A stretch of DNA of 64,000 nt from Streptomyces glomeratus (GTDB lineage: Bacteria; Actinomycetota; Actinomycetes; Streptomycetales; Streptomycetaceae): assembly GCF_021462825.1 (NCBI RefSeq), contig NZ_JAKEEB010000005.1, positions 2,501 to 66,500 on the forward strand, written 5' to 3'. Of this stretch, positions 1 to 12,815 are shown in pieces (positions within the stretch are counted from its first letter, which is position 1; every line of letters begins with the position of its first letter). The notes under the pieces are model-generated. The model was not told the origin of the DNA. It was given only the letters and a program-made list of their open reading frames with translations, and did no database searches. The position numbers and the translations under genes are program-made.

Positions 1-2727
<2,727 letters not shown>

Positions 2728-2812
2728 AGTTGCTCGCGTCCACTGTGTTGGTTCTGAAACCACGAACAACCCCGTTGTAGTGATACGGCGGCCGGGTTGT
2801 CAGTTTCATAGT

Positions 2813-2932
2813 GTTTCGGTGGTCATAGCGTGAGGGAAACGCCCGGTTACATTCCGAACCCGGAAGCTAAGCCTTACAGCGCCGATGGTACTGCAGGGGG
2901 GACCCTGTGGGAGAGTAGGACACCGCCGAACA
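2813..2932 (+). rRNA. 5S ribosomal RNA
   Basis: A 120-nt RNA starting GTTTCGGTGGTCATAGCG and ending ACACCGCCGAACA; the first and last segments pair (CGGTGG with CCGCCG) and the loop C motif CGAACCCGGAAG is intact. It follows 23S after an 85-nt spacer, completing a 23S-5S operon tail. The ends are good to about 2 nt. Confidence 0.97.
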
Positions 2933-2939
2933 ATACTTC

Positions 2940-2980
2940 AGAGCTGGTCCCCGAACTTCGGTTCGGGGACCAGCTCTTTT
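2940..2980 (+). terminator. rRNA operon terminator
   Basis: A perfect 17-bp stem (AGAGCTGGTCCCCGAAC, TTCG tetraloop, exact complement) followed by TTTT, 7 nt after 5S. It is a classic intrinsic terminator and the strongest in the window. Confidence 0.97.
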
Positions 2981-3028
2981 GCGTTGCCCGTCACTTTGCG
3001 TTCACTTTGCCGGACGAACATCCCAGCC

Positions 3029-3706
3029 ATGGGTACCGCTGGAATGCTCAGGGCCGCAGGTATCGGTCACGGTGACGAGGTCATCGTGCCGGCCTTCGGG
3101 AACATCGATGTTGCCGAGGCCGTGACCCTGGCCGGGGCGATCCCGGTGTTCGCCGACATAGACCCGGTGACGTACTGCCTGGACCCCCTTGCCGTCGAAG
3201 CCGCGGTGAGCCCGCAGACCGTCGCGGTCGTCGTCGTGCATCGGTTCGGCCAACCCGCCGATGTGCCGCATCTGCACGAGATCGGACAGCGGCACGGGCT
3301 GCTGGTGCTGGAACAGGGAGAGTCCGAGACGCCGTACGCCGAGGTGGCCCAGCGGCGGGAACGAGCGGCGTACCTGGACCGGCGGCTGCGCGGTGTGCGT
3401 ACGCCCGAGGGCAGCGGCGGCCACACCTATCAGCAGTACGTCGTGCGGGTGCCGGGCAACGGCCGACCGGACCGGGACGCCTTCGCACGGGCCGTACGGG
3501 CCAGGGGAGTTGAGTGCCGGGTGCCGGTGAAGACCCCCGTCCACCGCATGCCGGATTTCCGCCGGGACGTGTGTCTGCCCGAGACCGAGCGTGCGGCCGA
3601 CGAGACCCTCGCCCTGCCGGTGGACGCCTCGCTGACGAAGCGTGAGATGAACCGGATCGTCTCGGCGTGCAACGCCCTGGGAGGGTTGCTGCAACCCGCA
3701 TTCTGA
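3029..3706 (+). CDS. Shortened DegT/DnrJ/EryC1-type aminotransferase-like protein (225 aa), no PLP lysine
   Basis: Residues 1-100 match the large-domain start of DegT/DnrJ/EryC1/StrS sugar aminotransferases (GDEVIVPAFGNIDVAEAVTLAG, then PVFADIDP, then the HRFGQPADV and HGLLVLE strands). The last 110 residues match the C-terminal small domain (YQQYVVRVPG, RARGVECRVPVKTPVH, LPVDASLTKREMNRIVSA). Family members are 370-400 aa. The middle, including the Schiff-base lysine, is missing, so normal transaminase activity is not expected. ATG 3029 is the first start after the rRNA terminator; ATG 3044 is an alternative, and neither has a good ribosome site. Codon bias is normal for the genome, so the frame is probably still translated. 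The reading frame runs into the tRNA-Thr promoter region. Role unknown; it may be a non-catalytic relic. Confidence 0.7.
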   Translation: MGTAGMLRAAGIGHGDEVIVPAFGNIDVAEAVTLAGAIPVFADIDPVTYCLDPLAVEAAVSPQTVAVVVVHRFGQPADVPHLHEIGQRHGLLVLEQGESETPYAEVAQRRERAAYLDRRLRGVRTPEGSGGHTYQQYVVRVPGNGRPDRDAFARAVRARGVECRVPVKTPVHRMPDFRRDVCLPETERAADETLALPVDASLTKREMNRIVSACNALGGLLQPAF

Positions 3707-3720
3707 GCGGTGCCCCCCGT

Positions 3721-3750
3721 TTGGGAACACACGCCAGTTCGGGGTACGAT
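3721..3750 (+). promoter_or_regulatory. Probable promoter of tRNA-Thr
   Basis: TTGGGA, 18-bp spacer, TACGAT. It matches housekeeping (HrdB) promoter spacing, with a predicted start near 3757, about 35 nt before the tRNA. This is inference from sequence only. Confidence 0.6.
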
Positions 3751-3791
3751 CTATTCCGTTGCCGCGAGGGAATCCTCGAAATAGGTGACAG

Positions 3792-3864
3792 GCCCCTATA
3801 GCTCAGTCGGCAGAGCGTCTCCATGGTAAGGAGAAGGTCAACGGTTCGATTCCGTTTGGGGGCT
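3792..3864 (+). tRNA. tRNA-Thr (anticodon GGT)
   Basis: A full 73-nt cloverleaf. The acceptor GCCCCTA pairs with TGGGGGC (one G-T pair), the D-arm is GCTC/GAGC, the anticodon arm is TCTCC/GGAGA with loop ATGGTAA giving anticodon GGT, and the T-arm is AACGG/CCGTT with loop TTCGATT. The variable loop is 5 nt and the discriminator is T. The 3' CCA is not encoded. GGT reads ACC and ACU threonine codons. Confidence 0.97.
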
Positions 3865-3869
3865 CAGCC

Positions 3870-3902
3870 AGAAGGCCCCGCCCATCAGGGCGGGGCCTTC
3901 TT
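3870..3902. terminator. Bidirectional terminator between tRNA-Thr and osaC
   Basis: A 14-bp GC-rich stem AGAAGGCCCCGCCC, loop ATCA, and its complement. It lies 6 nt after the tRNA and 15 nt after the osaC stop on the other strand, so it can end both convergent transcripts. Confidence 0.85.
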
Positions 3903-3916
3903 CGTGTTGCCCTTCC

Positions 3917-6664
3917 TCAGTCCTTCGGAAGGCCCGGTACACGCATCGCCAGAATCGCCATGTCGTCCGACGGGGCGTCCGAGGCGAAGCGTTCGACCGC
4001 GCGCATGATCCGCGCGGCCACCGCGCCCGCCGTGAGGCCCGTGCAGGTGGTGAGGACCTCCGTGAGTCCGTCGTCGCCCAACATGCGCGTGCCCTCGCGT
4101 CGTTCGGTGACGCCGTCCGTGACGCACAGCAGGACGTCTCCGGGATCGAGCGTCACCGTCTGCTCGTACAGCTCCAGGTCCTCCATCACACCGAGCAGTG
4201 GCTGCGGTTCCGCCGCAGGTTCCACCGTGCCGTCCTGGCGCAGACGCAGCGGGAGCGGATGGCCGGCGCAGACCACCTTCAGCACGGCGCTGCCGTCCTC
4301 CTGGGGCCACAATTCGCCGTAGAGCAGCGTCAGGAAGCGGCTGCGCGCCCCCTCGTCGAGGATCGCGGAGTTCAGGCGCTCGAGCACCGCCGGGCCGCCG
4401 AAGCCCTCCCGGGCCAGCAGCCGCAGGGCGTGGCGGGCCAGGCCGGTGACCGCGGCCGCCTCCGGGCCCGTACCGCAGACGTCGCCGATGGCGAAGCCGT
4501 ATGCGCCGTCGCGGATCGGGAACAGGTCGTAGAAGTCGCCGCCGACCTCGTTGCCCTCGCCGGCCGCGCGGTAGATCACCTCGACCTCGACGCCGTCGAT
4601 GCGCGGGAGCTCCGGCGGGAGCAGGCTGCGCTGGAGGGACTGGCTGATGGCCGTGCGCTCCGAGTACAGCCGGGCGTTGTCCAGGGCCAGGGCGGCCCGT
4701 CGGCTCAGGTCCTCGGCCAGTTCCAGGATCTCCTGGCGGAAGTGTTCGTCCGTCGGCTTGCCGAGGGTCAGCATGCCGATGACGCGGTTGCGGGCCACGA
4801 GAGGCAGTACGACCGTTTCGCCGCCGACCGTGGAGGCCGTCGCCAGTGTCGTGCCGATGCCGGAGCTGAGCGGGGGCGGCTCGCCCAGGCCCAGGCTCCG
4901 CATCGAGGTGCGCAGCGCCGCCTCGTGGGCCGCGTCCGCGGGGGCCGCCCAGACCCGGGCGCCGGGTGTGGGGATGGGTTCCGGCGGGGGGATCTTCGCC
5001 AGGAGCGCCTTGAGGCCGTCGATGCGCTCCTCGTCCTCGTGCAGGACGTAGGAGAGGTAGGGCTCCGACGCCTGGTCGGCGATCGTGTACACCGCGCACC
5101 AGGTGGCCAGCGTCGGAATCGTCATCTGGGCCATGAGAGCCAGCGTCTGGTCCCGGTCCAGCGTGCCGGCGAGGAGGTCGGAGGCCTCGACGAGGAAGCT
5201 CAGCGAGCCGCGGCGCAGCCGCTCCAGCTCTCCCAGACGGGCCGATTCCACGGCCAGCGCGATTCGGTCCGCCGCGAACTGCAGACGCAGCGCCTCTTCG
5301 TTGGAGTACCGGGAGGGCGACTCGGCAGCGACACCGAGGGAGCCGGTCAGACGGCCCTCCACCTTCAGCGGGACCGTGACCACGGAGCGCATGCCCGTGC
5401 CGCTCAGCAGGGGCACCGCGCCGGGTACGGCGGCCAGGTCGTCGTGGACGGCGGGCATACGGGCCGAGCCGTAGCGGCCAGGGCCCGCCTCGACCGGGAC
5501 GCGGGCGAAGCGCTGGCGGGCGGAGGGCAGGCCGGTCGAGGCGCGCACCTCCAGCTCCGTTTCGTCGTCGGTGGCCAGCAGGAGGAAGGCGGCGTCGCCG
5601 TCGAGCATGTCGCGGGCGCGCTCCACCGTGCGCTGGAGGAGGCCGTCGAGATCGTCGGGGGCCGGCGAGCCGATGAAGACCTCGAAGGGGTCCGGGGTGT
5701 TGCCGTCCGAGACGGTGGACGTGTCGGTGGCGGGGCCCCGCAGGGGGGTCTGGAGCACGGCCCGCTCGTGGTCGCGCACCAGCAGGCAGACCGTGGACGG
5801 TTCGCCGGCCGTGTCGCGTACACGCAGGTGGGAGGCGTACACGGGGTTCACCCGCCCGTCGGCGCCGCGGATGCCGTAGCTGCCCTCCCAGCGGGAGAGC
5901 CGGAGGGCCTCGGCGATCCCGGTGCCGGTGCCGGGGGTGTGCGGCCAGGCGGCGAGGTCGGTGAGCGGTCTGCCGGTGACCTGGTCGGCCGCGTATCCGA
6001 AGAGGTCCTCCGCGTCCTCGTTCCAGGCGGTGATGGTGCCCTTGCGGTCGATCTGGACGACCGCGACGCGGACCCGGCCGTCCGCGAGCGGCAGGAGGTC
6101 CGCGGGGAGCGAGGGACCCGCCGCGCGGGTGCCCACGGGGCGTTCCGGTAGATCCAGTTGGAACCAGACCTGTTTGTGCGTCGGTGTGTAATCGACACCC
6201 CAGCGGTTGGCCAGGGCGGCGCAGAGTTGCAGGCCGCGGCCGCCCTCCCGGTCGGGGCTCCCCATGTTCACGGCGCTCGACTGGAGCGGGATCTCACGTT
6301 CCGGATAGCGGTCGGCGACCTCGATGCGTACGCCGTCGTCGCTGCGCAGGCACAGGACCTCCGCGGCGGTGCCCGCGTGTACGACGGCGTTCGTGACCAG
6401 CTCGCTGGTGAGGACCACGGCATCGTCGACGATGTCCGCGAAGCCCCAGCCCTGGAGGGTGTCGCGGACGAACGCCCGGGCGGTCGCCACGGATCGTCCG
6501 ACGGGCTCGAAGCTGGCGGCCGCGCGCGCGGTGATCACAGAACTCCCTGTCCGGTTCTCGACGTGCGGGGCGCCTGGGCCGACCCCCTCCTGCCGGGGCA
6601 GAGGCTGGTTCGCCCGCTGCCGAGGATCCTGGGGGTGTCCCCCGGGACGCAGTCCGGTGGTCAT
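3917..6664 (-). CDS. osaC: OsaC-type multidomain regulator (RsbW-like kinase, PAS, GAF, PP2C phosphatase), 915 aa
   Basis: Order of domains: an anti-sigma-type HATPase at residues 45-172 (N-box ELVTNAVVHA at 88-97, glycine box GGRGLQL near 141); a PAS domain at about 196-310; two GAF-like domains at about 325-475 and 485-650; and a SpoIIE-type PP2C domain at about 660-912 (metal motifs GGDFYDLF and GDVCGTG, C-terminal SDDMAILAM). The make-up means that one protein could both bind or phosphorylate a partner-switch protein and dephosphorylate one. The position beside osaAB fits OsaC of S. coelicolor, which from memory is needed to recover from osmotic stress and damps sigma-B activity. ATG 6664 is chosen because GGAGGGG lies about 12 nt upstream; an upstream in-frame ATG at 6748 would add 28 residues of low-complexity sequence. 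It is divergent from osaA. Confidence 0.9.
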   Translation of the reverse strand: MTTGLRPGGHPQDPRQRANQPLPRQEGVGPGAPHVENRTGSSVITARAAASFEPVGRSVATARAFVRDTLQGWGFADIVDDAVVLTSELVTNAVVHAGTAAEVLCLRSDDGVRIEVADRYPEREIPLQSSAVNMGSPDREGGRGLQLCAALANRWGVDYTPTHKQVWFQLDLPERPVGTRAAGPSLPADLLPLADGRVRVAVVQIDRKGTITAWNEDAEDLFGYAADQVTGRPLTDLAAWPHTPGTGTGIAEALRLSRWEGSYGIRGADGRVNPVYASHLRVRDTAGEPSTVCLLVRDHERAVLQTPLRGPATDTSTVSDGNTPDPFEVFIGSPAPDDLDGLLQRTVERARDMLDGDAAFLLLATDDETELEVRASTGLPSARQRFARVPVEAGPGRYGSARMPAVHDDLAAVPGAVPLLSGTGMRSVVTVPLKVEGRLTGSLGVAAESPSRYSNEEALRLQFAADRIALAVESARLGELERLRRGSLSFLVEASDLLAGTLDRDQTLALMAQMTIPTLATWCAVYTIADQASEPYLSYVLHEDEERIDGLKALLAKIPPPEPIPTPGARVWAAPADAAHEAALRTSMRSLGLGEPPPLSSGIGTTLATASTVGGETVVLPLVARNRVIGMLTLGKPTDEHFRQEILELAEDLSRRAALALDNARLYSERTAISQSLQRSLLPPELPRIDGVEVEVIYRAAGEGNEVGGDFYDLFPIRDGAYGFAIGDVCGTGPEAAAVTGLARHALRLLAREGFGGPAVLERLNSAILDEGARSRFLTLLYGELWPQEDGSAVLKVVCAGHPLPLRLRQDGTVEPAAEPQPLLGVMEDLELYEQTVTLDPGDVLLCVTDGVTERREGTRMLGDDGLTEVLTTCTGLTAGAVAARIMRAVERFASDAPSDDMAILAMRVPGLPKD

Positions 6665-7049
6665 GGTGCGGTGCCCCTCCGATGCCTGCCCGCTCGTGCT
6701 CGTGCCACCGCCCAGGCCGGTCGGACCGGCGCGGCTGGACAGCCGCATGCAAGGTTACTTACCTTCGCGGTCCATGCGGATGCCGGTCGCCGGTGTTTAC
6801 GTCCGGAAGGTGTGCGGAGCGTGTGCGAAGCTGCCGAACTGTTATGGCCTGGTTCAGGCAGGGTGAAACACTGGGCAAGCTTCCAAAAGGAGGTTCGGGC
6901 AGGCTGAGTGTCTCCCGCCAAGCCGGGCAGGAGCACCGCGCGTGTCCGGTGGAAGTGGAAACAGGCACTCCTACGGGCCAGTGACCGGTTACGTCGAGCA
7001 GTACCCCTGAGCACAGCAGTGATGGTCGACCACCTGCGGGAGGGACACA
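6665..7049. other. osaC-osaA divergent intergenic region
   Basis: 385 bp with no convincing gene. It should hold the promoters for osaC (minus) and osaA (plus). The osaA ribosome site GGGAGGGA is at 7038-7045. I could not identify a convincing sigma-B type promoter by eye. Confidence 0.6.
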
Positions 7050-10000
7050 GTGGAGTCTGGCGCAGCGACGCGGGGCACGAAGACGCGCGCGAAAGGCGGA
7101 CAGTCCCTGAGCAACCAGCGCACCGCGCGCAAGGGAACCACCGCGGTGGACACGGCGGCCCTGAACCGGCTGCTGACGGCCCTGGAGTCCATGAGGGACG
7201 GAAATTTCCGGAAGCGGCTGACGGTCTCCGGCGACGGAGTGATGGCCGAAATCGCCGCCGTCTTCAACGAGGTGGCGGACCGGAATCTGCACCTGACCGG
7301 GGAGCTGGCGCGGGTGCGGCGCGTGGTCGGGCGTGAGGGCAAGCTCACCGAGCGGCTGGAGACGGGTGCCTGCGAGGGCTCCTGGGCGGCCGCGATCGAC
7401 GCGTCCAACGCACTCGTCGAGGATCTCGTACGCCCCGTCTCCGAGGTGAGCCGGGTGCTGTCGGCGGTCGCCGAGGGCGATCTGTCGCCGCGGATGGAGC
7501 TGCGGACGCCTGGGGCGGAGGGGACGGGGCATCCGCTGCGCGGCGAGTTCCTGAAGGTGGGCCGTACGGTCAACAACCTGGTCGACCAGTTGTCGACGTT
7601 CACCGACGAGGTCACGCGGGTGGCCATCGAGGTGGGCACCGAGGGCAAGCTGGGCGGTCAGGCACGCGTGCGAGGTATGTCCGGTTCGTGGAAGGATCTC
7701 ACGGATTCGGTCAATACGATGGCGTACCGGCTGACCGCACAGGTGCGGGACATCGCCCTGGTGACGACGGCGGTCGCGAAGGGTGACCTGTCGCGGAAGG
7801 TCACGGTTCATGTGGCCGGCGAGATGCTGGAGCTGAAGAACACCGTCAACACGATGGTGGACCAGCTGGCGTCCTTCTCCTCCGAGGTCACGCGGGTCGC
7901 CCGGGAGGTCGGTACCGAGGGCGAGCTGGGTGGCCAGGCCCAGGTGCCCGGTGTGTCGGGCGTGTGGAAGGACCTCACCGACTCGGTGAACCTGATGGCC
8001 GGCAATCTGACCGCCCAGGTGCGCGGCATCGCGCAGGTGACGACCGCGGTGGCCAACGGCGACCTGTCGCAGAAGGTCACCGTGTCGGCGCGCGGCGAGA
8101 TCGCGCAGCTCGCCGAGACGATCAACCAGATGACCGAGACGCTGCGCACCTTCGCGGACGAGGTCACCCGGGTGGCCAACGAGGTGGGCGGCGAGGGCCG
8201 GCTCGGCGGGCAGGCGAATGTGCCGGGTGCGGCGGGCACGTGGAAGGACCTCACCGACTCGGTGAACACGGTCTTCCGGAATCTGACCACCCAGGTGCGG
8301 GACATCGCCGCCGTCACCACGGCGGTGGCCAGCGGCGACCTGTCGCAGAAGGTCACCGTCGACGTCGCCGGCGAGATGCTGGAGCTGAAGAACACCGTCA
8401 ACGGGATGGTGGACCAGCTGTCCGCCTTCGGTTCCGAGGTCACCAGGGTGGCGCGGGAGATCGGCGTCGAGGGTGAGCTGGGCGGCCAGGCGCAGGTGAC
8501 GGGCGCGGCCGGCACGTGGAAGGACCTCACGGACTCCGTCAACACGGCGTTCCGCAACCTCACCGGTCAGGTCCGCAATATCGCGCAGGTCACGACGGCG
8601 GTGGCCAACGGCGACCTGTCGCAGAAGGTCACCGTTGACGTGTCCGGTGAGATGCTCCAGCTGAAGAACACCGTGAACACGATGGTGGACCAGCTGTCCG
8701 CGTTCGCCGACCAGGTCACGCGTATGGCCCGGGACGTCGGTACGGAGGGCCGTCTGGGCGGCCAGGCCGTGGTGCCGGGTGTCTCCGGCACCTGGAAGGA
8801 GCTCACCGACTCCGTCAACTTCATGGCGGGCAACCTCACCTCGCAGGTGAGGCAGATCGCCCAGGTGACGACGGCGGTGGCGCGGGGTGATCTGTCGCAG
8901 AAGATCGACGTGGACGCGCGCGGCGAGATCCTGGAGCTGAAGAACACCATCAACAACCTGGTGGACCAGCTCTCGGCGTTCGCCGAGCAGGTGACCCGGG
9001 TGGCCCGTGAGGTGGGCACCGAGGGCCGGCTCGGCGGTCAGGCGCAGGTGCCGGGCGTGGCCGGTGTGTGGCGCGACCTGACCGACTCCGTCAACGGCAT
9101 GGCGGGCAACCTCACCACCCAGGTGCGCAACATCGCGCAGGTCGCGACGGCGGTGGCGCGGGGTGATCTGTCGCAGAAGATCGACGTGGACGCGCGCGGC
9201 GAGATCCTGGAGCTGAAGAACACCATCAACACGATGGTCGACCAGCTCTCCAACTTCGCCGAGCAGGTGACGCGGGTGGCCCGTGAGGTGGGCACCGAGG
9301 GCATCCTCGGCGGCCAGGCCGAGGTGCAGGGTGTCTCGGGCACCTGGAAGGACCTCACGCAGTCCGTGAACTTCATGGCGAACAACCTGACGATCCAGGT
9401 GCGCAACATCGCCGAGGTCACCACCGCGGTCGCCAAGGGCGACCTGTCGAAGAAGATCACCGTCGACGCCAGGGGCGAGATCCTCGAGCTGGTCACCACC
9501 GTCAACACGATGGTCGACCAGCTGTCGTCCTTCGCCGAGCAGGTGACGCGGGTGGCCCGTGAGGTGGGCACCGAGGGCATCCTCGGCGGCCAGGCGCACG
9601 TCCCCGGCGTCACGGGCATCTGGAAGGACCTCAGCGACAACGTCAACCTCATGGCCAACAACCTGACCATGCAGGTGCGCAACATCTCCCAGGTCGCGGC
9701 GGCCGTCGCCAACGGCGACCTGACGCGGACGGTGACGATCGAGGCGCGCGGCGAGGTCGCGCAGCTCGCCGACACCTTCAACACCATGGTGAAGACGCTG
9801 AGTTCGTTCGCCGACCAGGTCACCAAGGTGGCCCGCGAGGTGGGCACGGACGGCATCCTCGGTGGCCAGGCGCACGTACCGGGTGTGGCCGGCACGTGGA
9901 AGGACCTCACCGAGTCCGTGAACCAGATGGCGTCCAACCTGACCGGTCAGGTGCGCAATATCGCCATGGTCACCACGGCCATCGCCAAGGGTGACCTGAC

Positions 10001-12518
10001 GAAGAAGATCGACATTGACGCCCGTGGTGAGATCCTCGAGCTCAAGACGACCATCAACACGATGGTCGACCAGCTGTCCAGCTTCGCCGAGGAGGTCACC
10101 CGCGTGGCCCGCGAGGTGGGCACCGAGGGACAGCTCGGTGGTCAGGCACGCGTGCGTGACGTCGACGGCACCTGGCGGGACCTCACCGAGTCGGTGAACG
10201 AGATGGCCGGGAACCTGACCCGGCAGGTGCGTGCCATCGCGCGCGTGGCGACCGCGGTGACCCGCGGCGACCTCAACCTGAAGATCGATGTGGATGCCTC
10301 GGGCGAGATCCAGGAACTTCAGGACTACATCAACAAGATGATCGCCAACCTGCGGGACACCACGATCGCCAACAAGGAGCAGGACTGGCTCAAGGGCAAC
10401 CTGGCCCGTATCTCCGCCCTGATGCAGGGCCGCCGTGATCTGGAGGACGTGGCCTCGCTGATCATGAGCGAGCTGACGCCGGTGGTCTCCGCGCAGCACG
10501 GCGCGTTCTTCCTCGCCATGCCGCTGGTCGACGGCAAGGACCTGGGTGCCGACGCGGACGAGGCGTACGAGCTGCGCATGCTGGGGTCCTACGGCTACTC
10601 CATGGGCTCCATGCCGACGTCGTTCCGGCCGGGTGAGGCGCTGATCGGGACGGCCGCCAAGGAGAAGCGCACGATCCTGGTGGAGAACGCCCCGAGCGGC
10701 TATCTGAAGATCTCCTCCGGGCTCGGGGACGCGCCCCCCGCGCAGGTGATCGTCCTTCCGGTGCTGTTCGAGGGGACCGTGCTCGGCGTCATCGAGCTGG
10801 CGTCCTTCACCCCGTTCACGCAGATCCAGAGGGACTTCCTGAACCAGATCGCCGAGATGATCGCGACGAGCGTCAACACCATCTCCGTCAACACCAAGAC
10901 GGAGGTCCTGCTGAAGCAGTCGCAGGAACTGACCGAGCAACTCAGGCTGCGGTCGGAGGAGCTGGAGCAGCGGCAGAAGGCCCTCCAGTCGTCCAACGCC
11001 GAACTGGAGGAGAAGGCCGAGCTGCTGGCCCAGCAGAACCGGGACATCGAGGTCAAGAACACCGAGATCGAGGAGGCGCGGCAGGTGTTGGAGGAGCGCG
11101 CCGAGCAGCTCGCGGTCTCCATGCGCTACAAGAGCGAGTTCCTGGCCAATATGTCGCACGAGCTGCGCACGCCGCTCAACTCCCTGCTGATCCTGGCCAA
11201 GTTGCTCGCCGACAATGCCGAGGGGAACCTCTCGCCGAAGCAGGTGGAGTTCGCGGAGACCATCCACGGCGCCGGTTCCGACCTGCTCCAGCTGATCAAC
11301 GACATCCTGGACCTGTCGAAGGTCGAGGCGGGCAAGATGGACGTCTCGCCGACGCGCATCGCGCTGGTGCAGCTCGTCGACTACGTGGAGGCCACGTTCC
11401 GGCCGCTGACCGCGGAGAAGGGGCTCGACTTCTCCGTACGGGTGTCGCCGGAGCTGCCCGCCACACTGCACACCGACGAGCAGCGCCTGCTGCAGGTGCT
11501 GCGCAACCTGCTGTCCAACGCGGTGAAGTTCACCGACACCGGGGCCGTCGAGCTGGTCATCCGCCCGGCGGGCAACGATGTGCCCATGGCCATCCGGGAG
11601 CAGCTGCTGGAGGCCGGCTCGCTGCGGGACCCGGACGCGGAACTGATCGCCTTCTCGGTGGCCGACACCGGCATCGGCATCGCGGCGAGCAAGATGCGGG
11701 TGATCTTCGAGGCGTTCAAGCAGGCGGACGGCACGACGAGCCGCAAGTACGGCGGTACGGGCCTCGGGTTGTCCATCTCGCGCGAGATCGCGCGGCTGCT
11801 GGGCGGCGAGATCCACGCGCAGAGCGAGCCCGGGCGCGGCTCGACGTTCACCCTGTATCTGCCGCTGCACCCCAGTGAACTGCCGCCGCAGGGCTACGCG
11901 CAGCTGGCGCCCGCCTTGGAGGCGGACGAGCTGCTGGCGTCCGAGGCGGAGCTGTCCGCGCCGGACATCGAGACCCCGGCCGAGGTCAAGTCGTACCAGG
12001 AGACCCAGAACGGGCCCGCGGCCCTCTTCCGGCGGCGGCGCAGGGCGGTCTCCGCGGGCGGACAGCGCGGCGCCGGCGGAGGGCAGGAGCAGTGGCCCGG
12101 CGAGCAGCAGGAGGGGCCCAAGACGCGGCAGGGCGTGCGGTTCGACAGCGAGAAGGTGCTGATCGTCGACGACGACATCCGCAACGTCTTCGCGCTCACC
12201 AGCGTGCTGGAGCAGCACGGCCTGTCGGTGCTGTACGCCGAGAACGGCCGGGAGGGCATCGAGGTGCTGGAACAGCACGACGATGTCGCGGTCGTCCTGA
12301 TGGACATCATGATGCCTGAGATGGACGGGTATGCCACGACCACGGCGATCCGGCGGATGCCGCAGTTCGCCGGGCTGCCGATCATCGCGCTGACGGCGAA
12401 GGCGATGAAGGGTGACCGGGAGAAGGCCATCGAGTCGGGCGCCTCCGACTACGTGACCAAGCCGGTCGATCCCGATCATCTGCTGTCCGTGATGGAACAA
12501 TGGATGCGTGTGCAGTGA
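7050..12518 (+). CDS. osaA: OsaA, giant hybrid histidine kinase with tandem HAMP-like repeats, 1822 aa
   Basis: A cytosolic sensor kinase with no transmembrane segment visible. Residues about 38-1105 are tandem HAMP-like units of 92 residues; a GAF domain lies at about 1115-1290, then a coiled coil at about 1285-1360. The HisKA motif [10 protein letters not shown] has phospho-acceptor H1370. The HATPase has N-box [10 protein letters not shown] near 1480, DTGIGI near 1540 and GTGLGLSI near 1570. The C-terminal receiver is at about 1698-1820 with phospho-Asp D1752 in [11 protein letters not shown]. The repeat-kinase-receiver order resembles group III (Nik1/Sln-like) fungal osmosensing hybrid kinases. 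GTG 7050 follows GGGAGGGA with good spacing. The genetics of the S. coelicolor homologue (osmoadaptation) support the name. The likely phosphorelay partner is the downstream OsaB. Confidence 0.93.
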   Translation: MESGAATRGTKTRAKGGQSLSNQRTARKGTTAVDTAALNRLLTALESMRDGNFRKRLTVSGDGVMAEIAAVFNEVADRNLHLTGELARVRRVVGREGKLTERLETGACEGSWAAAIDASNALVEDLVRPVSEVSRVLSAVAEGDLSPRMELRTPGAEGTGHPLRGEFLKVGRTVNNLVDQLSTFTDEVTRVAIEVGTEGKLGGQARVRGMSGSWKDLTDSVNTMAYRLTAQVRDIALVTTAVAKGDLSRKVTVHVAGEMLELKNTVNTMVDQLASFSSEVTRVAREVGTEGELGGQAQVPGVSGVWKDLTDSVNLMAGNLTAQVRGIAQVTTAVANGDLSQKVTVSARGEIAQLAETINQMTETLRTFADEVTRVANEVGGEGRLGGQANVPGAAGTWKDLTDSVNTVFRNLTTQVRDIAAVTTAVASGDLSQKVTVDVAGEMLELKNTVNGMVDQLSAFGSEVTRVAREIGVEGELGGQAQVTGAAGTWKDLTDSVNTAFRNLTGQVRNIAQVTTAVANGDLSQKVTVDVSGEMLQLKNTVNTMVDQLSAFADQVTRMARDVGTEGRLGGQAVVPGVSGTWKELTDSVNFMAGNLTSQVRQIAQVTTAVARGDLSQKIDVDARGEILELKNTINNLVDQLSAFAEQVTRVAREVGTEGRLGGQAQVPGVAGVWRDLTDSVNGMAGNLTTQVRNIAQVATAVARGDLSQKIDVDARGEILELKNTINTMVDQLSNFAEQVTRVAREVGTEGILGGQAEVQGVSGTWKDLTQSVNFMANNLTIQVRNIAEVTTAVAKGDLSKKITVDARGEILELVTTVNTMVDQLSSFAEQVTRVAREVGTEGILGGQAHVPGVTGIWKDLSDNVNLMANNLTMQVRNISQVAAAVANGDLTRTVTIEARGEVAQLADTFNTMVKTLSSFADQVTKVAREVGTDGILGGQAHVPGVAGTWKDLTESVNQMASNLTGQVRNIAMVTTAIAKGDLTKKIDIDARGEILELKTTINTMVDQLSSFAEEVTRVAREVGTEGQLGGQARVRDVDGTWRDLTESVNEMAGNLTRQVRAIARVATAVTRGDLNLKIDVDASGEIQELQDYINKMIANLRDTTIANKEQDWLKGNLARISALMQGRRDLEDVASLIMSELTPVVSAQHGAFFLAMPLVDGKDLGADADEAYELRMLGSYGYSMGSMPTSFRPGEALIGTAAKEKRTILVENAPSGYLKISSGLGDAPPAQVIVLPVLFEGTVLGVIELASFTPFTQIQRDFLNQIAEMIATSVNTISVNTKTEVLLKQSQELTEQLRLRSEELEQRQKALQSSNAELEEKAELLAQQNRDIEVKNTEIEEARQVLEERAEQLAVSMRYKSEFLANMSHELRTPLNSLLILAKLLADNAEGNLSPKQVEFAETIHGAGSDLLQLINDILDLSKVEAGKMDVSPTRIALVQLVDYVEATFRPLTAEKGLDFSVRVSPELPATLHTDEQRLLQVLRNLLSNAVKFTDTGAVELVIRPAGNDVPMAIREQLLEAGSLRDPDAELIAFSVADTGIGIAASKMRVIFEAFKQADGTTSRKYGGTGLGLSISREIARLLGGEIHAQSEPGRGSTFTLYLPLHPSELPPQGYAQLAPALEADELLASEAELSAPDIETPAEVKSYQETQNGPAALFRRRRRAVSAGGQRGAGGGQEQWPGEQQEGPKTRQGVRFDSEKVLIVDDDIRNVFALTSVLEQHGLSVLYAENGREGIEVLEQHDDVAVVLMDIMMPEMDGYATTTAIRRMPQFAGLPIIALTAKAMKGDREKAIESGASDYVTKPVDPDHLLSVMEQWMRVQ
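7161..10360 (+). repeat. In-frame tandem repeat array (276 bp = 92 aa) within osaA
   Basis: Eleven full HAMP-like units and a terminal half unit. The core of each unit reads TTAVAxGDLSxK, then [17 protein letters not shown], then [18 protein letters not shown], then [11 protein letters not shown]. The nucleotide period is exactly 276 bp where I measured it (GACCTGTCGC at 8061 and 8337). Units 2-10 are close in both DNA and protein; the first unit and the last half are divergent. The similarity makes unit number prone to change by unequal recombination and to collapse in assembly. Confidence 0.9.
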
Positions 12519-12815
12519 CGTGGAAGTCTGTGCGGTGGAGGGCACGCCGAATGTTCACGCGGAGTTGCTGACGGGGTGGTGTCGGGGCCGTGTAGAAGTG
12601 CGGTGTGCGGGGAACCTTCTGGTCCCCTGCCGCGTTTCTGCTATGTGCACAGTGACATCGCGGTGACAGGGTGTGGCGACAGGCGGGGTGCGGCTACGAT
12701 GACCGGCACAAGGACGGGCGGCGCAAGGGAGTCGTCCCCTGGGGTGGCTCCGGGAGGTGTCACTCCGAGTCCTGAGGACAGGGGAGGCCCCACGCCGGGG
12801 CGAGGAGGGCGGGCC

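Noticed and set aside
6751..6765. AAGGT-N5-ACCTT inverted repeat upstream of osaC, possibly an iron-regulator box.
   Set aside because: Only 5-bp arms with a non-palindromic centre; does not match the 19-bp iron-box consensus.
6759..12545. A 1928-codon open frame on the minus strand opposite osaA.
   Set aside because: It is the shadow of the highly repetitive, GC3-biased osaA gene. Its composition (Arg/His/Asp/Gly-rich) is typical of antisense frames, it has no known domains and osaA is clearly coding.
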